NCBI GenBank assembly: GCA_022410635.1
Contig: JAJVDF010000467.1
Span: forward strand, 479,289 to 543,288
Direction: 5' to 3'
From: Tretioscincus oriximinensis
Lineage: Eukaryota > Chordata > Lepidosauria > Squamata > Gymnophthalmidae
DNA length: 64,000 bases
A model generated the notes under the pieces. That model was not told the DNA's origin. It worked only from the letters and a program-made list of their open reading frames with translations, and searched no databases. This document shows positions 47,701 through 53,040 of this stretch, one piece after another. The position numbers and the translations under genes were made by a program. Every line of letters starts with the position of its first letter. Within the stretch, counting starts at the first letter, position 1.

Positions 47701-50700
47701 CCATGCATCCATGCCAGCAAGAAGGCGGAAAGTTTCCCATATGTGAAAGTTGGGCTGGCGTTCTATACCATCTTGTTAGAAGCTTCATTTGTAACTCTCT
47801 GATTTTATTGTAGGAAATTTTGCTATTATCCTTTATCCATCCCTCCCAGTCCGCCGTTGAAAAATTAAAATCCCCTTCCCAACGTGTTCTTAGGAGTCTT
47901 AAATTGTCATACCTGACCTTCGTCAGAAGTTGGTACAACTGTCCCGTTATGCCTTTTTCTTTATTTAATTTCTTTCTTAATATTTCCTCAAAATCGGAGA
48001 CTTGATCTCTCATTATTGCCTTGATATTTGGTTTTGTAATGTAAGAATGTAAGAATACATTTTTTTTTACATTACAAACAAATGGTATAGAAAGCCTGAT
48101 CTTTCATATGATCAGAAATATGAATATGGCATGCTGGCGCAGATACAACATTGAAGGAATATGGCAATGCAATAAAGTACAGAAATTCTGGAACTTAATG
48201 ATGGGTACCAGATGAAGTAGAAGAAGTAGAAGTAGAAGTAGAAGAAGTAGAAGAAGAAGAAGAAGAAGAAGAAGAAGAAGAAGAAGAAGAAGAAGAAGAA
48301 GAAGAAGAAGAAGAAGAAGAAGAANNNNNNNNNNNNNNNNNNNNNNNNNNNNNNNNNNNNNNNNNNNNNNNNNNNNNNNNNNNNNNNNNNNNNNNNNNNN
48401 NNNNNNNNNNNNNNGTTTTTATACCCTGCTCTTTTCCTTGTTTCCCGCAAACTAAGAGATACCATGAAAATAAGCCCTAGCATGATTTTGCAGGATTTTT
48501 GAGGACACTTGTAATATAAACTCTACTCCAAAGATAAGCCTTATTCAAAAAATAAGCTCTGCTTTAAAAATAAGCCTTAGTTGCAATTAACAAAAAGGCA
48601 ATTTAAATAGTGTCCAGACAGCTATATAAAACGAAACGAAAAAACCACGCCTGTGTCCATGTCCCCCCTGAATTTGCCACCGCTCCCTCCTCCTCCTCAG
48701 CTTCTACATGAAGTCTATGAAAATGATGGTGAGGCAGGGCACTCTGCACTGGCACCATTGAACAATTCCAAGGCAGCTGCTGAGCTGACCAGACCACTCC
48801 GACAATGCGGCTGTGCTGGCCAATGCAGCTGCCAGATGCAAGTATGGCATGGCTGGCTGAAGAAGGCTCGGCTTGGCCCAGAAGAGAAGCAATGATATGA
48901 GCGAGGCTGTGGCAACATGCAGTGATGGCAACAGCCACAAACACAGGAGTGGCCTTCTTTTCCTCCTTGGCTGCTGCCTCTTCCTTCACTGCTTCTGTTG
49001 CAGGGGGCCGGTGAAGTACTGGAGGCAACATCCAGACATCCATCCTAGTATGACCCTCTGGGTGAAAAAATACTTTCCTTTGTCTGTTCTCACTTTTCTA
49101 CCCAACAGTTTTAAGGAGTGCCCTCTGGTCCTTGTGTTGTGTGATAGAGAAAACATTTTTTCTCTATTCACCCTGTCGATCCCATGCATGATTTTGTACA
49201 CTTCAATCAGATAACCCCTCAAACGTCGCCTTTCAAGGCTGAAGAGGCCCAGACGTTGCAGCCTGACTTCGTAAGGGAGGTGCTCCAGACCCTTGATCAT
49301 TTTTGTTGCCCTTTTCTGCACCTTCTCCAGTTCCAAAATGTCCCTCTTGAGATGTGGTGACCAGAATTGAACACAGTATTCCAAATGTGGCCTCACCACA
49401 GATTTATAAAGAGGCAAAACAACATTTGCTATCTTGTTTTCGATTCCTTTCCTAATTATCCCCATAGCCAGGGCCCCTTCCCTCAGTACTTCTCCTTTGG
49501 ATCTAGCCAACTTTTCTTTGCCTGGCCATGCTGAGTTTGAGCCACTGCCGCCTCAGGAGGAGCTGCCCAAGGTGCTGGTGCTGTCAGGCCCAAAGAGCTT
49601 CAGCCCCACTATGCAACACTCCTTCGGCTGGGTGATTTGGTGATATTGGCAGGAGTGAAGCACAGAAGCAGCCTCAGCATCAGATGAGTTTGCCTTGCCC
49701 AGGTGCATGCAGAATGTTGCCCAGATGCCAAGCTATCTGGCATGCGCAGCCAAGCGGAGAAGAGAAAGGAGACAGAAGCACTGGGAAGGCAGGAGGGAGG
49801 AGTAGAGAAAAGGGGGAGGGGAAGGCAGAAGAAGCGAGAAAAACAGAAAAGAAAGAAGGAAGGAAGGAAAGAAAATGTAATAAAGATGTAGATTTTTGTT
49901 GATGTTCAAGAATAAATTGTTCATGGAAGAATAAGACATCCCCTGAAAATAAGTCTTAACACACCTTTTGGATTCTGTCTTATTTTTGGGAAAACACAGT
50001 ATGACTTTAAGTCTATTGTATATTGGGTTTATATTTTTGACATTTGTGATTATGCAGCACCCCATAATCATCATCATGCTTCGGGTGGACTGGACTGGTT
50101 TTAAGTTGTTAATGATTCCACTGCTGTGGAAACATTCGTGCAGAAAGTACATGACAAGTTTTCACCTAATTTCAGTCAGCCATATAGGTTAGAAAATGCA
50201 GCCTTTGCATTCTTTGCTCCTAGAATAGGAGCAAGAATGCTTTTGCCAGGGAAATACGAAATTTAGGAAAAGTTTTTCCCACTCAGAGGATGGGAATATT
50301 TCAGAGACCATTCTCTGAATGGAAGGGCAAAAAACCCTCATACTCTTGATCAAGCGTGGGCTTAGATGCTAAGAAGCTTTTATTGGCCTTCAACCCATTT
50401 CACCACTAGCTGAGTTACTATCATAGATCTGGCAGTTTGGTTTGAATTTCACCTTATGTACTAGATTTCCCTTTCGTACAGAATTACTGCTGCCTAGCAA
50501 CATTCTTCCAAGCTAATTTTCACCTCTACGTAATTTCATCAGACTTCTCCTACCCTGTAAAACTGGCACTGAACTGCCGAGTAATTACTGATAGTTGGAT
50601 GTGTCTCCTTTGGTTTTTGGATATGGTAAATCCTAGAAAAGTGACTTCTGCTACTATGGCTCTATTTCTATTCACAATCACCAAATTTTACAGGGCATAA

Positions 50701-52277
50701 TTTCATAGAATCATAGAATCATAGAGTTGGAAGGGACCTCCAGGGTCATCGGGTCCAACCCCCTGCTCGATGCAGGATTCATTAAACCATCCCAGACAGA
50801 TGACTGTCCAGCCTCTGTTTGAAGACTTCCAGGGAAGGCGAACTGACCACCCCCTGTGGCAAACTGTTCCACTGGTTTATCACCCTGAAAGTTTTTTCTG
50901 ATGATATCTAATCTAAATCTACTCGCTTGCAGTTTCAAATTCCCTTGCAATTTGCTGTCCTGAACGAATCTGCTTCCATTAGCTACTTGAAATAATACCT
51001 CTGGATTCAGAAATTACAGAAATATCCTTTTCTGCAGTAGATCCTGGTACTTGTCTTGTGTGCCTGAAAAATAAATACCAGCATGGAGGAGAAGGAGGAA
51101 GAGCTGGAGAACTGGGTTTTTATACCCTGCTTTTCTCACCGAAAGAGATNCAAAGTGACTTACGAGCTATATTTTTGCCTGAAGGCTCATATTCTATCTT
51201 CCCTCCCAGATTGTGGTGGTACTCATTTATCTGACTTGCTTGCTTTCAAACAGCTGAGTTGGTTGAAGTTAAGGCCAGTAGAGGGCACTGACCCCTCTTC
51301 ACAGCTGACATAGGGCTTTGGGAACAGGCTTCTCGATTGAAATACTGTTTCTTAAACTCCGTACCTCTATGCCTCTACAGATTTAGCTTTTCCCATTTTT
51401 TAAAAAAGGTTTTCTCAGTCTAATGCTTGGAGTTTATTCCATTCTTATGCCATGTGAAAATGATTTTTTTTAAAAAAATTGCCCCAAAGACATTTGGAAA
51501 CATTGGCAGAAAAGCCCTGTGTTGGACGTGGGGAGGGGTGAGTACCTTCCACTAGCCTGCAGTTCTAGCCAACTCAGCTATTCGAAAGAGATGCAAGTTT
51601 GTAATTTGCATATCAGATAAATGAGCACCATCATTAACTTGATGGGGGAAGATAGAATACGATATAAGCCTTTGGGCGAAAATTGACCCTGTAAGCTGCT
51701 CTGGAAAAGTCTCCACTATAATTAGATGATGTATCCATATTTCAAGATATAATTTAGAACAAGGCACCAAGGGTATAAATAGCTCCTAGAGTGCATATTT
51801 TGACTTCTTCTGTTCAGACTGCCCAGGTGTGGTGGGCCTCCATGTGAGACAGAATGCTGTACTAGATGGGCTCTGGCCCGATCCAGTATGACTATTCTTA
51901 TGTTCTTGTGTTCTAAGGCACTGTGAAGTATGAATGAAAACATCATATGCTTCATTAACTTTAACAATACTTTCAATAGTTTTACAATTCTATCCAGTCT
52001 CTTCATCTTACCTGTAGATTCTGTACCTGGTAGTGAAGCCCTGCCGATAGCGTTCCATGAAGTCAGCATACTCTGGGGCATGATAGAATGGTCCTCGATC
52101 ACTAAGCAACCAGTCCAGTGGAACATGGCTGGAGGAGACTTTGGAGGCATAGTGCTCATGCGGTGTGGCAACAGCAGCAGGCAGCCCCCACCATCCTATA
52201 ACTGGGATCAATACTGATGACACCCATGGGACCATCAGCCAGAGCCTGTTAAGCTGAGTGCTGTACTGCCACCTCAT
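13638..52277 (-). CDS. BRINP2: BRINP2 gene, complete coding span (7 coding exons, 777 aa)
   Basis: The spliced product is BMP/retinoic acid-inducible neural-specific protein 2 (FAM5B), of the BRINP family of secreted or ER-luminal neural MACPF proteins linked to neuronal cell-cycle control and behaviour. Seven open exons join with GT..AG at each junction and matching phases, giving 2334 bases including TAG. Exon lengths are 266, 191, 197, 106, 237, 223 and 1114; introns are about 10.2, 1.7, 5.8, 14.8, 0.9 and 2.9 kb. The paralogue choice rests on remembered BRINP2-like wording: MRWQ start, [20 protein letters not shown], [29 protein letters not shown] and [11 protein letters not shown] end; BRINP1 and BRINP3 differ at these places. 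The MACPF signature YGTHF lies at residues 141-145. No frameshift or stop interrupts it, so the gene looks functional. Any non-coding first exon and the promoter lie above 52350 and were not identified. Confidence 0.95.
14840..16440 (-). mobile_element. L1 LINE, C-terminal part of ORF2, split by a hAT element
   Basis: 15236-15637 and 14855-15103 carry long minus-strand open stretches ending in the L1 ORF2 C-terminus ([15 protein letters not shown], then [18 protein letters not shown], the Cys/His segment near the L1 end). The reading ..DGVYLG from 16260 continues as [10 protein letters not shown] below 15735 once the hAT insert is removed, so one L1 was split. It lies in BRINP2 intron 6. Confidence 0.85.
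15740..16245. mobile_element. Non-autonomous hAT element, family T (506 bp)
   Basis: The ends TAGGGTTGCCATA and TATGGCAACCCTA are perfect inverted repeats. GGTACACC is duplicated exactly on both sides (15732-15739, 16246-16253); an 8-bp duplication is diagnostic of hAT insertion. The interior is GC- and CpG-rich with inverted internal repeats and no transposase. Open frames across it are fortuitous. It disrupts an L1 ORF2. Confidence 0.92.
16640..17080 (+). mobile_element. L1 LINE 3' end with A-rich tail
   Basis: Plus-strand sequence beginning CTTCTTAGAGTATATGGATG resembles the tail of L1 ORF2. It is followed by a T-rich 3' UTR and AATAAAAAAATAATAAAAAA. It is fragmentary, with frame breaks. 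Confidence 0.5.
17621..17843 (-). CDS. BRINP2: BRINP2 coding exon 6 (residues 333-407)
   Basis: The acceptor is GCTGACAG. The reading runs from [17 protein letters not shown] to RFPKER. It contains [20 protein letters not shown], then a Lys/Arg-rich helical region with two Cys. The donor reads AG then GTTCGT, lacking the usual purine-A-G at +3 to +5 although G is kept at +5. The phase (two bases of Arg) matches the next exon exactly, so the boundary is secure in spite of the weak donor. Confidence 0.92.
18750..18986 (-). CDS. BRINP2: BRINP2 coding exon 5 (end of MACPF region and first Cys-rich segment, residues 254-333)
   Basis: The acceptor is ACAG and the donor is GTGAGT. The reading is [20 protein letters not shown], then a cysteine cluster ([20 protein letters not shown] and FPQCNC) characteristic of BRINPs, then a helical stretch [20 protein letters not shown]. 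It leaves one base into a Glu codon. Confidence 0.94.
19104..19603. mobile_element. Non-autonomous hAT element, family T (500 bp)
   Basis: It has the same TAGGGTTGCCATA start as 15740; the right end reads TTTGGCAACCCTA. The exact 8-bp duplication GGTATAGC lies at 19096-19103 and 19604-19611. It keeps the segment GGGACAATCCCGGTTTGGGG that the 15740 copy lacks, and shares its CpG-rich core. It lies in BRINP2 intron 4. Confidence 0.92.
20529..20625 (-). mobile_element. SINE/LINE 3'-tail fragment of the same tail type
   Basis: TTTATTTATTTGCATTTCTA, followed by CCCTATACCCAAAGGTCTCAGGGC, matches the 3' end of the Sauria-type SINEs at 324 and 45519, but no tRNA-like head follows. Confidence 0.55.
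21068..21252. mobile_element. Short hAT MITE (185 bp, CAGGGCTTTTTTT ends)
   Basis: CAGGGCTTTTTTT at the left pairs with AAAAAAAGCACTG at the right. CCTACCGC is duplicated exactly on both sides (21060-21067, 21253-21260). The interior is almost pure GCC/GGC palindromic repeats. Confidence 0.92.
21362..21486. repeat. Polypyrimidine (CT-rich) tract
   Basis: A nearly uninterrupted C/T run on the plus strand abuts the LINE-A 3' end at 21488. A second C/T run follows at 21655-21755. Confidence 0.8.
21488..21655 (-). mobile_element. CR1-clade LINE-A 3' end
   Basis: It starts AAGAACATAAGAACATAAGA and continues with the LINE-A 3' UTR (GATCAGGCCACAGCCCATCG). It is truncated about 165 bases in, and polypyrimidine tracts lie on both sides. 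Confidence 0.85.
22600..22990 (+). mobile_element. CR1 LINE fragment (ORF2 end and 3' UTR)
   Basis: AGAATGGCATTTAACAAGGA, then GCAAGATTCTACACTTGGGC, encodes the CR1 motif [12 protein letters not shown]. Further on, GAAGTCTTCAAACAGAGACT and AGCAGGGGGTTGGACC form the CR1 3' end. There is an internal deletion of the segment between them. Confidence 0.8.
23345..24362 (-). mobile_element. CR1-clade LINE-A, C-terminal half plus 3' UTR
   Basis: The minus strand runs from [15 protein letters not shown] (24300), through [11 protein letters not shown] (active-site-like DD, about 24125) and [15 protein letters not shown] (about 23770), to the 3' terminal AAGAACATAAG at 23345. Frameshifts near 24225 and 24015 and a deletion before the 3' UTR disable it. 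Confidence 0.85.
24870..26357 (+). mobile_element. L3-like (snake1-type) LINE with endonuclease, internally deleted
   Basis: It begins near CCAAGATGGCGCCG (a typical LINE 5' start). 25038-25320 and 25561-26247 encode an APE-type endonuclease with [18 protein letters not shown] and GHSDHC, then a linker rich in Lys/Arg. The reading then jumps directly to the 3' end TTCCTTGTGTGTCCAATCAC and an (ATTCT)n tail at 26336-26357, so the whole reverse-transcriptase region is missing. Stops near 25310 and 25520 and two Ns (26098, 26107) interrupt it. AATAG/ATTCT tails are known for L3-type CR1 LINEs of squamates. Confidence 0.85.
27600..28120 (+). mobile_element. Degenerate Ty1/copia-like fragment (protease to pre-integrase)
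   Basis: 27770-28012 reads [14 protein letters not shown], then [20 protein letters not shown] and [10 protein letters not shown]. This is the hallmark order after the copia protease (LADGS .. NVLYVPSL .. LLSV .. G..V.F). The following WH-R-GH-like segment is degraded. It ends where a hAT-like element begins at 28127. Confidence 0.6.
28127..28250. mobile_element. Left end of a family-D (CTGACCAGAT) element
   Basis: AGGCTGACCAGATGACCACC, followed by GAAAACCCGTTTTTAGGGTG, is the same start as the elements at 43924 and 46715. No right end was found; it runs into a tandem-repeat region. Confidence 0.6.
28253..28560. repeat. Tandem repeat, three diverged units of about 105 bp
   Basis: The phrases GCAATTTGCATATAGACTTA (28264), GAATTGCCCATAGACTTAGT (about 28368) and GCAATTTGACAATAGACTTA (28472) recur about every 105 bases, each followed by AGATAGAAACACAAAC-like text. 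A related but shorter unit reappears at 30064-30180, after the LINE-A insert. Confidence 0.7.
28680..30085 (+). mobile_element. CR1-clade LINE-A, best coding copy (reverse-transcriptase half plus 3' UTR)
   Basis: 28694-28954 reads [15 protein letters not shown] and [15 protein letters not shown] (motif A). [10 protein letters not shown] (motif B) lies near 29000. A frameshifted active-site box (PDDAKLF) lies near 29085. 29531-29887 holds the C-terminal block [16 protein letters not shown] to [16 protein letters not shown]. The 3' UTR ends TTCTTATGTTCTTATG at about 30085, an octamer-like CR1 tail. At least three frame breaks make it inactive, and the 5' half including the endonuclease is absent. 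Confidence 0.9.
30270..31700 (+). mobile_element. L1 LINE ORF2 remnants
   Basis: Around 30370-30590 the plus strand encodes, over several frames, a reverse-transcriptase tail ([10 protein letters not shown], then [20 protein letters not shown]). 31385-31500 carries [10 protein letters not shown] and FQKFWSAI, the L1 C-terminal Cys segment. Heavy frame damage implies an old copy. Confidence 0.6.
31740..32960 (+). mobile_element. Ty3/gypsy pol remnant (RNase H and integrase)
   Basis: The plus strand shows [11 protein letters not shown] and then [20 protein letters not shown] with VETDH (RNase H, about 31780-31985). [20 protein letters not shown] (integrase zinc-finger start) lies at about 32350-32410, and [11 protein letters not shown] (integrase core) at about 32640. 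The order is right for Ty3/gypsy, with many stops. No LTRs were found nearby. Confidence 0.75.
33300..33600. repeat. Unclassified interspersed repeat, related to 7110-7350 and 34020-34240
   Basis: The phrases GGATTAAGCAGTGG, ACAGATT and CCAAAT..GATTTGC recur in these three intervals with heavy divergence. In the 7110 copy, TAATCTGCTATACGGAGCTC at 7139 is mirrored by the complement of GAGCTCCCTAAACAGATTA at 7214-7232. The class is unknown; a palindromic DNA element is plausible. Confidence 0.35.
33788..33893 (-). CDS. BRINP2: BRINP2 coding exon 4 (short, residues 219-254)
   Basis: This 106-base exon reads [20 protein letters not shown] onward to NKVQLL, with TTAG acceptor and GTAAGC donor. 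It enters at phase 0 and leaves one base into Gly254. It lies between two large introns of 5.8 and 14.8 kb. NKVQLL, rather than NKIQLQ, favours BRINP2 over BRINP3. Confidence 0.94.
34347..34435. repeat. 89-bp direct repeat, copy 1
   Basis: AACATATTCCTATGGGGAAA to ACGGTAATGCAATGGGCT recurs at 34919-35007 (offset 572) with very few differences. The copies bracket a polypyrimidine tract plus a LINE-A fragment. Confidence 0.85.
34430..34745 (-). mobile_element. Composite: polypyrimidine tract plus LINE-A reverse-transcriptase fragment
   Basis: C/T-rich 34436-34550 is joined to a minus-strand LINE-A piece (GIPQGPVLG near 34560, the motif B region). Then follow TGCCAAAGTTC and GTCATTGGTCATTG..CCACGCACCTTTTATTA. 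The whole arrangement recurs at 37230-37650. Confidence 0.7.
34919..35007. repeat. 89-bp direct repeat, copy 2
   Basis: This is the partner of 34347-34435. Its high identity suggests a recent segmental duplication of this short stretch. Confidence 0.85.
35008..35754. other. BRINP2 intron 3 sequence without recognised element
   Basis: Moderately AT-rich, with no long conserved frame and no inverted ends noticed. Confidence 0.6.
35755..36840 (-). mobile_element. Ty3/gypsy gag-protease remnant, minus strand
   Basis: The minus strand carries a CCHC zinc knuckle [14 protein letters not shown] (CX2CX4HX4C) near 36170-36215, preceded by gag-like frames at 36523-36741. It is followed by the protease-like [12 protein letters not shown] near 35900, where gypsy proteases usually read D-S-G. 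Its strand is opposite to the pol remnant at 31740, so the two are not one intact element in place. Confidence 0.7.
37230..37650 (-). mobile_element. Composite: polypyrimidine tract plus LINE-A fragment, second copy
   Basis: GCAGCAATGGGCTCTAGCTC and a C/T-rich block to about 37450 are followed by a diverged LINE-A piece (CCAGAGAACTGTCAATTTAT). It ends ..GACTGCCAAAGTTC..CATTGGTCGTTATAC..CTTTTATTATA, parallel to 34430-34745. Confidence 0.7.
37708..38612 (-). mobile_element. CR1-clade LINE-A, C-terminal part plus 3' UTR
   Basis: It starts with the 3' terminal AAGAACATAAGAAGAGCCAT (near 37718). On the minus strand it decodes the C-terminal block ([19 protein letters not shown] near 38170; [18 protein letters not shown] near 38560). 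Small deletions break the frame. It stops at 38612, where another polypyrimidine tract begins. Confidence 0.85.
38613..38812. repeat. Polypyrimidine tract at the truncation point of LINE-A
   Basis: Almost 200 bases of C/T on the plus strand, about 0.9 kb from exon 3 of BRINP2. Charged ORFs across it (Glu/Arg-rich on the minus strand, Pro/Ser/Leu-rich on the plus) are compositional artefacts. Confidence 0.85.
38940..39130. repeat. G-rich minisatellite, about 33-bp unit, in BRINP2 intron 3
   Basis: GAGTGCTTGGGGG-type units start near 38944, 38977, 39019, 39052 and 39085, each followed by GGGAGG/GGTGG tracts. On the plus strand the G-runs could form G-quadruplexes; this is the template strand for BRINP2. 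Confidence 0.8.
39719..39915 (-). CDS. BRINP2: BRINP2 coding exon 3 (residues 153-218)
   Basis: The acceptor is TTTCTTGCAG and the donor is GTAATC. The reading is [18 protein letters not shown], then a Gly/Ser-rich variable linker ([11 protein letters not shown]), then [19 protein letters not shown] and ending AIK. The linker is the place where BRINP paralogues differ most. The exon ends in phase 0. Confidence 0.95.
40430..40540. repeat. Polypurine GGA/GAA microsatellite
   Basis: An imperfect (GGAGGA)/(GAAGAA) run about 110 bases long. It lies about 145 bases before a minus-strand tRNA-SINE (40683), possibly derived from such a SINE tail. The poly-Arg and poly-Glu frames across it are not genes. 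Confidence 0.9.
40683..40920 (-). mobile_element. tRNA-derived SINE, family R
   Basis: Read on the minus strand, GGATAGCTCAGTCGCTAAAG (tRNA box A) is followed by GGGTTTCGAAGCCC (box B-like), then GACGTGGGGAGGGGTGAGCA, a body of about 130 bases and the end CCTTGTAAGCCGCTT. The same family recurs at 51100, 51510, 53041, 54597, 56229 and 56632. Confidence 0.8.
41591..41781 (-). CDS. BRINP2: BRINP2 coding exon 2 (MACPF signature exon, residues 89-153)
   Basis: The acceptor is CTGCTAG and the donor is GTAAAT. The exon completes the split Arg codon and reads [10 protein letters not shown] to ATLGG. Residues 141-145 (YGTHF), followed by GG at 152-153, match the MACPF/perforin signature Y-G-T-H-[FY] followed by a Gly pair. 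[19 protein letters not shown] is nearly invariant in the family. It ends one base into the next Gly codon. Confidence 0.95.
42399..42471. mobile_element. Tiny Tc1/mariner-like palindrome
   Basis: AATTAAGGGAACACTTTAA at about 42403 pairs with TTAAAGTGTTCCCTTAATT at about 42433, with a short AT loop. The right side continues GTTTTGAGCAGTATATA, the end sequence of a widespread Tc1-like family. Only the ends remain. Confidence 0.65.
42530..42880. promoter_or_regulatory. GC-rich, CpG-dense islet with TATA and CRE-like motifs in BRINP2 intron 1
   Basis: About 350 bases of high GC sit in AT-rich surroundings. TATAAAAA lies at 42665-42672 (plus strand), GGCGGCCGC twice near 42705-42740, and CACGTCA near 42768. 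Two tandem hairpins, GGTCAG..CTGACC, lie near 42801-42860. It could be an internal promoter, a transposon/LTR promoter or an old retrocopied first exon; the sequence alone does not decide. Confidence 0.4.
43924..44358. mobile_element. Family-D non-autonomous element (hAT-like), 435 bp
   Basis: The ends AGGCTGACCAGAT and ATCTGGTCAGTCTA are inverted repeats, flanked by CTTAAAGT at 43916-43923 and 44359-44366. The 8-bp duplication supports the hAT superfamily. The interior has T/A-rich and ATGCAAAT-like palindromes. It is inserted in L1. Confidence 0.85.
44609..45188. mobile_element. Family-D non-autonomous element (hAT-like), 580 bp, longest copy
   Basis: It starts TAGATTGACCAGATTTTCTG and ends GGTCATCTCGTCATCCTA. 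The flanks CCACAGAT (44601-44608) and CCACAAAT (45189-45196) form an 8-bp duplication with one change. It is inverted relative to the copy at 43924 and shares its inner segments (CCACCAACGTGCATTCCCTT, ATATGCAAAT). Confidence 0.82.
45519..45724 (-). mobile_element. Sauria-type SINE, head-truncated, inside L1
   Basis: It has the same body and tail as the copy at 324-572 (GGCCAGTCACATTTCTTTGA, GTATAGGGTGGGATACAAGT), but the tRNA head stops just after GTTCAATTCCCC. It interrupts plus-strand L1 sequence that resumes at about 45725. Confidence 0.8.
46715..46912. mobile_element. Family-D short foldback element, nearly complete hairpin (198 bp)
   Basis: AGGCTAACCAGATGAGCCC..GGTTGAAAACCCAGTTTTGGGG..GCCTCCC on the left is mirrored by GGGAGGCACCCCAAAATGGG..TTTTCAACCCCCCC..GGGTCATCTAGTTAACCTA on the right. 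The flanks CAGTAAGT and CTGTAAGA are a probable worn 8-bp duplication. One N lies at 46887. Confidence 0.8.
47200..48060 (-). mobile_element. L1 LINE, C-terminal third of ORF2 with 252-codon open frame
   Basis: The frame 47255-48013 reads [20 protein letters not shown], then [33 protein letters not shown] (the Cys/His segment with one Cys replaced) and [20 protein letters not shown]. It is the longest intact L1 frame here, so a fairly young copy. The same 13-mer ACAAACAAATGGT flanks it at 47118 and 48074, a likely target duplication in the plus-strand L1. Confidence 0.85.
48216..48324. repeat. (GAA)n microsatellite running into an assembly gap
   Basis: About 100 bases of AGAAGTAGAAG and pure (GAA)n directly abut the run of Ns. 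Confidence 0.95.
48325..48414. other. Assembly gap (90 Ns)
   Basis: Unresolved bases follow (GAA)n. The first called bases afterwards, GTTTTTATACCCTGCTCTTT, match the 3' end of SINE family R, so the gap probably hides the rest of a SINE-tail microsatellite. Confidence 0.98.
49040..49467 (-). mobile_element. CR1-clade LINE-A, C-terminal fragment
   Basis: A minus-strand open stretch (part of 48986-49510) decodes the LINE-A end: [20 protein letters not shown], then [20 protein letters not shown] and [11 protein letters not shown]. Its 3' UTR is deleted, leaving only CATCCAGACATCCATCCTAG before 49050. Confidence 0.85.
50705..50945 (-). mobile_element. CR1 LINE 3' end with tail octamers
   Basis: CATAGAATCATAGAATCATAGAG is the repeated 8-base CR1 terminus, followed by the canonical TTGGAAGGGACCTCCAGGGT. 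About 240 bases remain. Confidence 0.92.
51100..51330 (-). mobile_element. SINE family R, diverged copy
   Basis: CTGGGTTTTTATACCCTGCT, TTTTGCCTGAAGGCTCATAT and GTAGAGGGCACTGACCCCTC parallel the better copy at 53041, with many changes and one N (51150). The A/G-rich sequence just before it is the tail. Confidence 0.65.
51510..51715 (+). mobile_element. SINE family R, plus-strand copy, head missing
   Basis: It starts in AAAAGCCCTGTGTTGGACGT (just after box B) and runs through CCTTCCACTAGCCTGCAGTT to GTAAGCTGCTCTGG. Confidence 0.7.
51785..51915 (+). mobile_element. CR1-clade LINE-A 3' end
   Basis: TTCAGACTGCCCAGGTGTGG to GATCCAGTATGACTATTCTTATGTTCTTG is the LINE-A 3' terminus, just 0.1 kb from BRINP2 coding exon 1. 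Confidence 0.85.
52012..52277 (-). CDS. BRINP2: BRINP2 coding exon 1 (signal peptide and N-terminus, residues 1-89)
   Basis: It begins with ATG at 52277-52275, with A at -3 (AGC before ATG), a favourable context. Residues 1 to about 37 form a hydrophobic leader ([16 protein letters not shown]), as expected for a secreted protein. The conserved segment [10 protein letters not shown] then leads to [14 protein letters not shown]. The exon ends CTACAG followed by GTAAGA, two bases into an Arg codon. It is the most divergent exon of the gene, as leaders usually are. Confidence 0.95.
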
Positions 52278-52347
52278 GCTTCTCCTGCTCAGTTAGCGTC
52301 TTCATTCTTTCACTACTCCTTCCTTCTTCGTGATCCTTCAGGATTTC
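52278..52347 (-). other. BRINP2: Probable BRINP2 5' UTR stretch within the first coding exon
   Basis: Upstream of the ATG the minus strand shows a pyrimidine-rich run ending CTTCTCAATACAG at 52348-52360. This is a plausible 3' splice site, so the exon would start near 52347 with about 70 bases of 5' UTR. Mammalian BRINP genes have a separate non-coding first exon, which would then lie at higher coordinates or outside the window. Confidence 0.55.
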
Positions 52348-52904
52348 CTGTATTGAGAAGCAACAAAGATGATAAGAGATTGTGAATTGTCCAATAAAGC
52401 AACGGATTCTTCATCTCCACTGCAGAAAATAGTGTACTTGAGAGGGAAGAAGGTGGAATTGAAACGCAATTCTGCTTCTCGCTCTCCCTTCTCCCCCATG
52501 CAATATTATCAGCTCCACTGGAGCCAGAAAGCTGGATTAGATGTTGTCCTCTGAGTGGTGAGGGAGAGCTGGATTCCTCCTCCAATAGCCAACTGGGGGA
52601 ATTCCCAAAAGTTGAGTTTCAAGGTGAGGGTGCCAGGCTGAGCCTTTAATGCTTTCATTCAGTTTTTGTCTCTCCCTTCAGACACATCAGCAAATTGCAG
52701 CTACCCTGCAACACCTAGCCAGGGCTACTTTTATGTCAAAGCTGCCTCCTGCTGTTTTTGTGGTTGTTTCAAAAGGAGAGATTTGTGTTCTTTTGAAGAT
52801 ATACAGGTGTCAAATTTGGGAATGAAGCCCCAATTACCATTTGCTGACTGCAGCATGACAGCTATTAAAAACTTCATCCAAGGTGTCATGCCACCACAGC
52901 CTAC

Positions 52905-52905
52905 A

Positions 52906-52970
<65 letters not shown>

Positions 52971-53040
52971 GAAAAAGAAAAAGAAAAAGAAAAAGAAAAA
53001 GAAAAAGAAAAAGAAAAAGAAAAAGAAAAAGAAAAAGAAA
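52905..53040. repeat. Compound microsatellite (AAT)n then (AAAAAG)n
   Basis: About 60 bases of AAT units are followed by about 72 bases of AAAAAG units, immediately beside the tail end of the SINE at 53041. Poly-Asn/poly-Lys frames across it are not coding. Confidence 0.97.

Larger units (their letters stand above)
43640..48200 (+). mobile_element. L1 LINE, plus strand, riddled with nested inserts
   Basis: 43664-43922 encodes a Lys-rich linker-like peptide. 45725-45870 holds a degraded active-site box ([11 protein letters not shown]) with NANKLEIFY. 45900-46700 continues L1-like reading (KYLGIWIYK..; [12 protein letters not shown]). 48120-48195 gives the Cys segment [20 protein letters not shown]. 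Inserts are two family-D elements (43924, 44609), a SINE (45519), a third family-D element (46715) and a minus L1 (about 47131-48073). Confidence 0.65.

Noticed and set aside
48216..48324. Regular short repeats that might suggest a CRISPR-like array
   Set aside because: Pure trinucleotide microsatellite without spacers, in a vertebrate genome.
48603..49043. 146-codon minus frame over moderately GC-rich DNA
   Set aside because: No recognisable domain; three overlapping frames are equally open there, so composition explains it.
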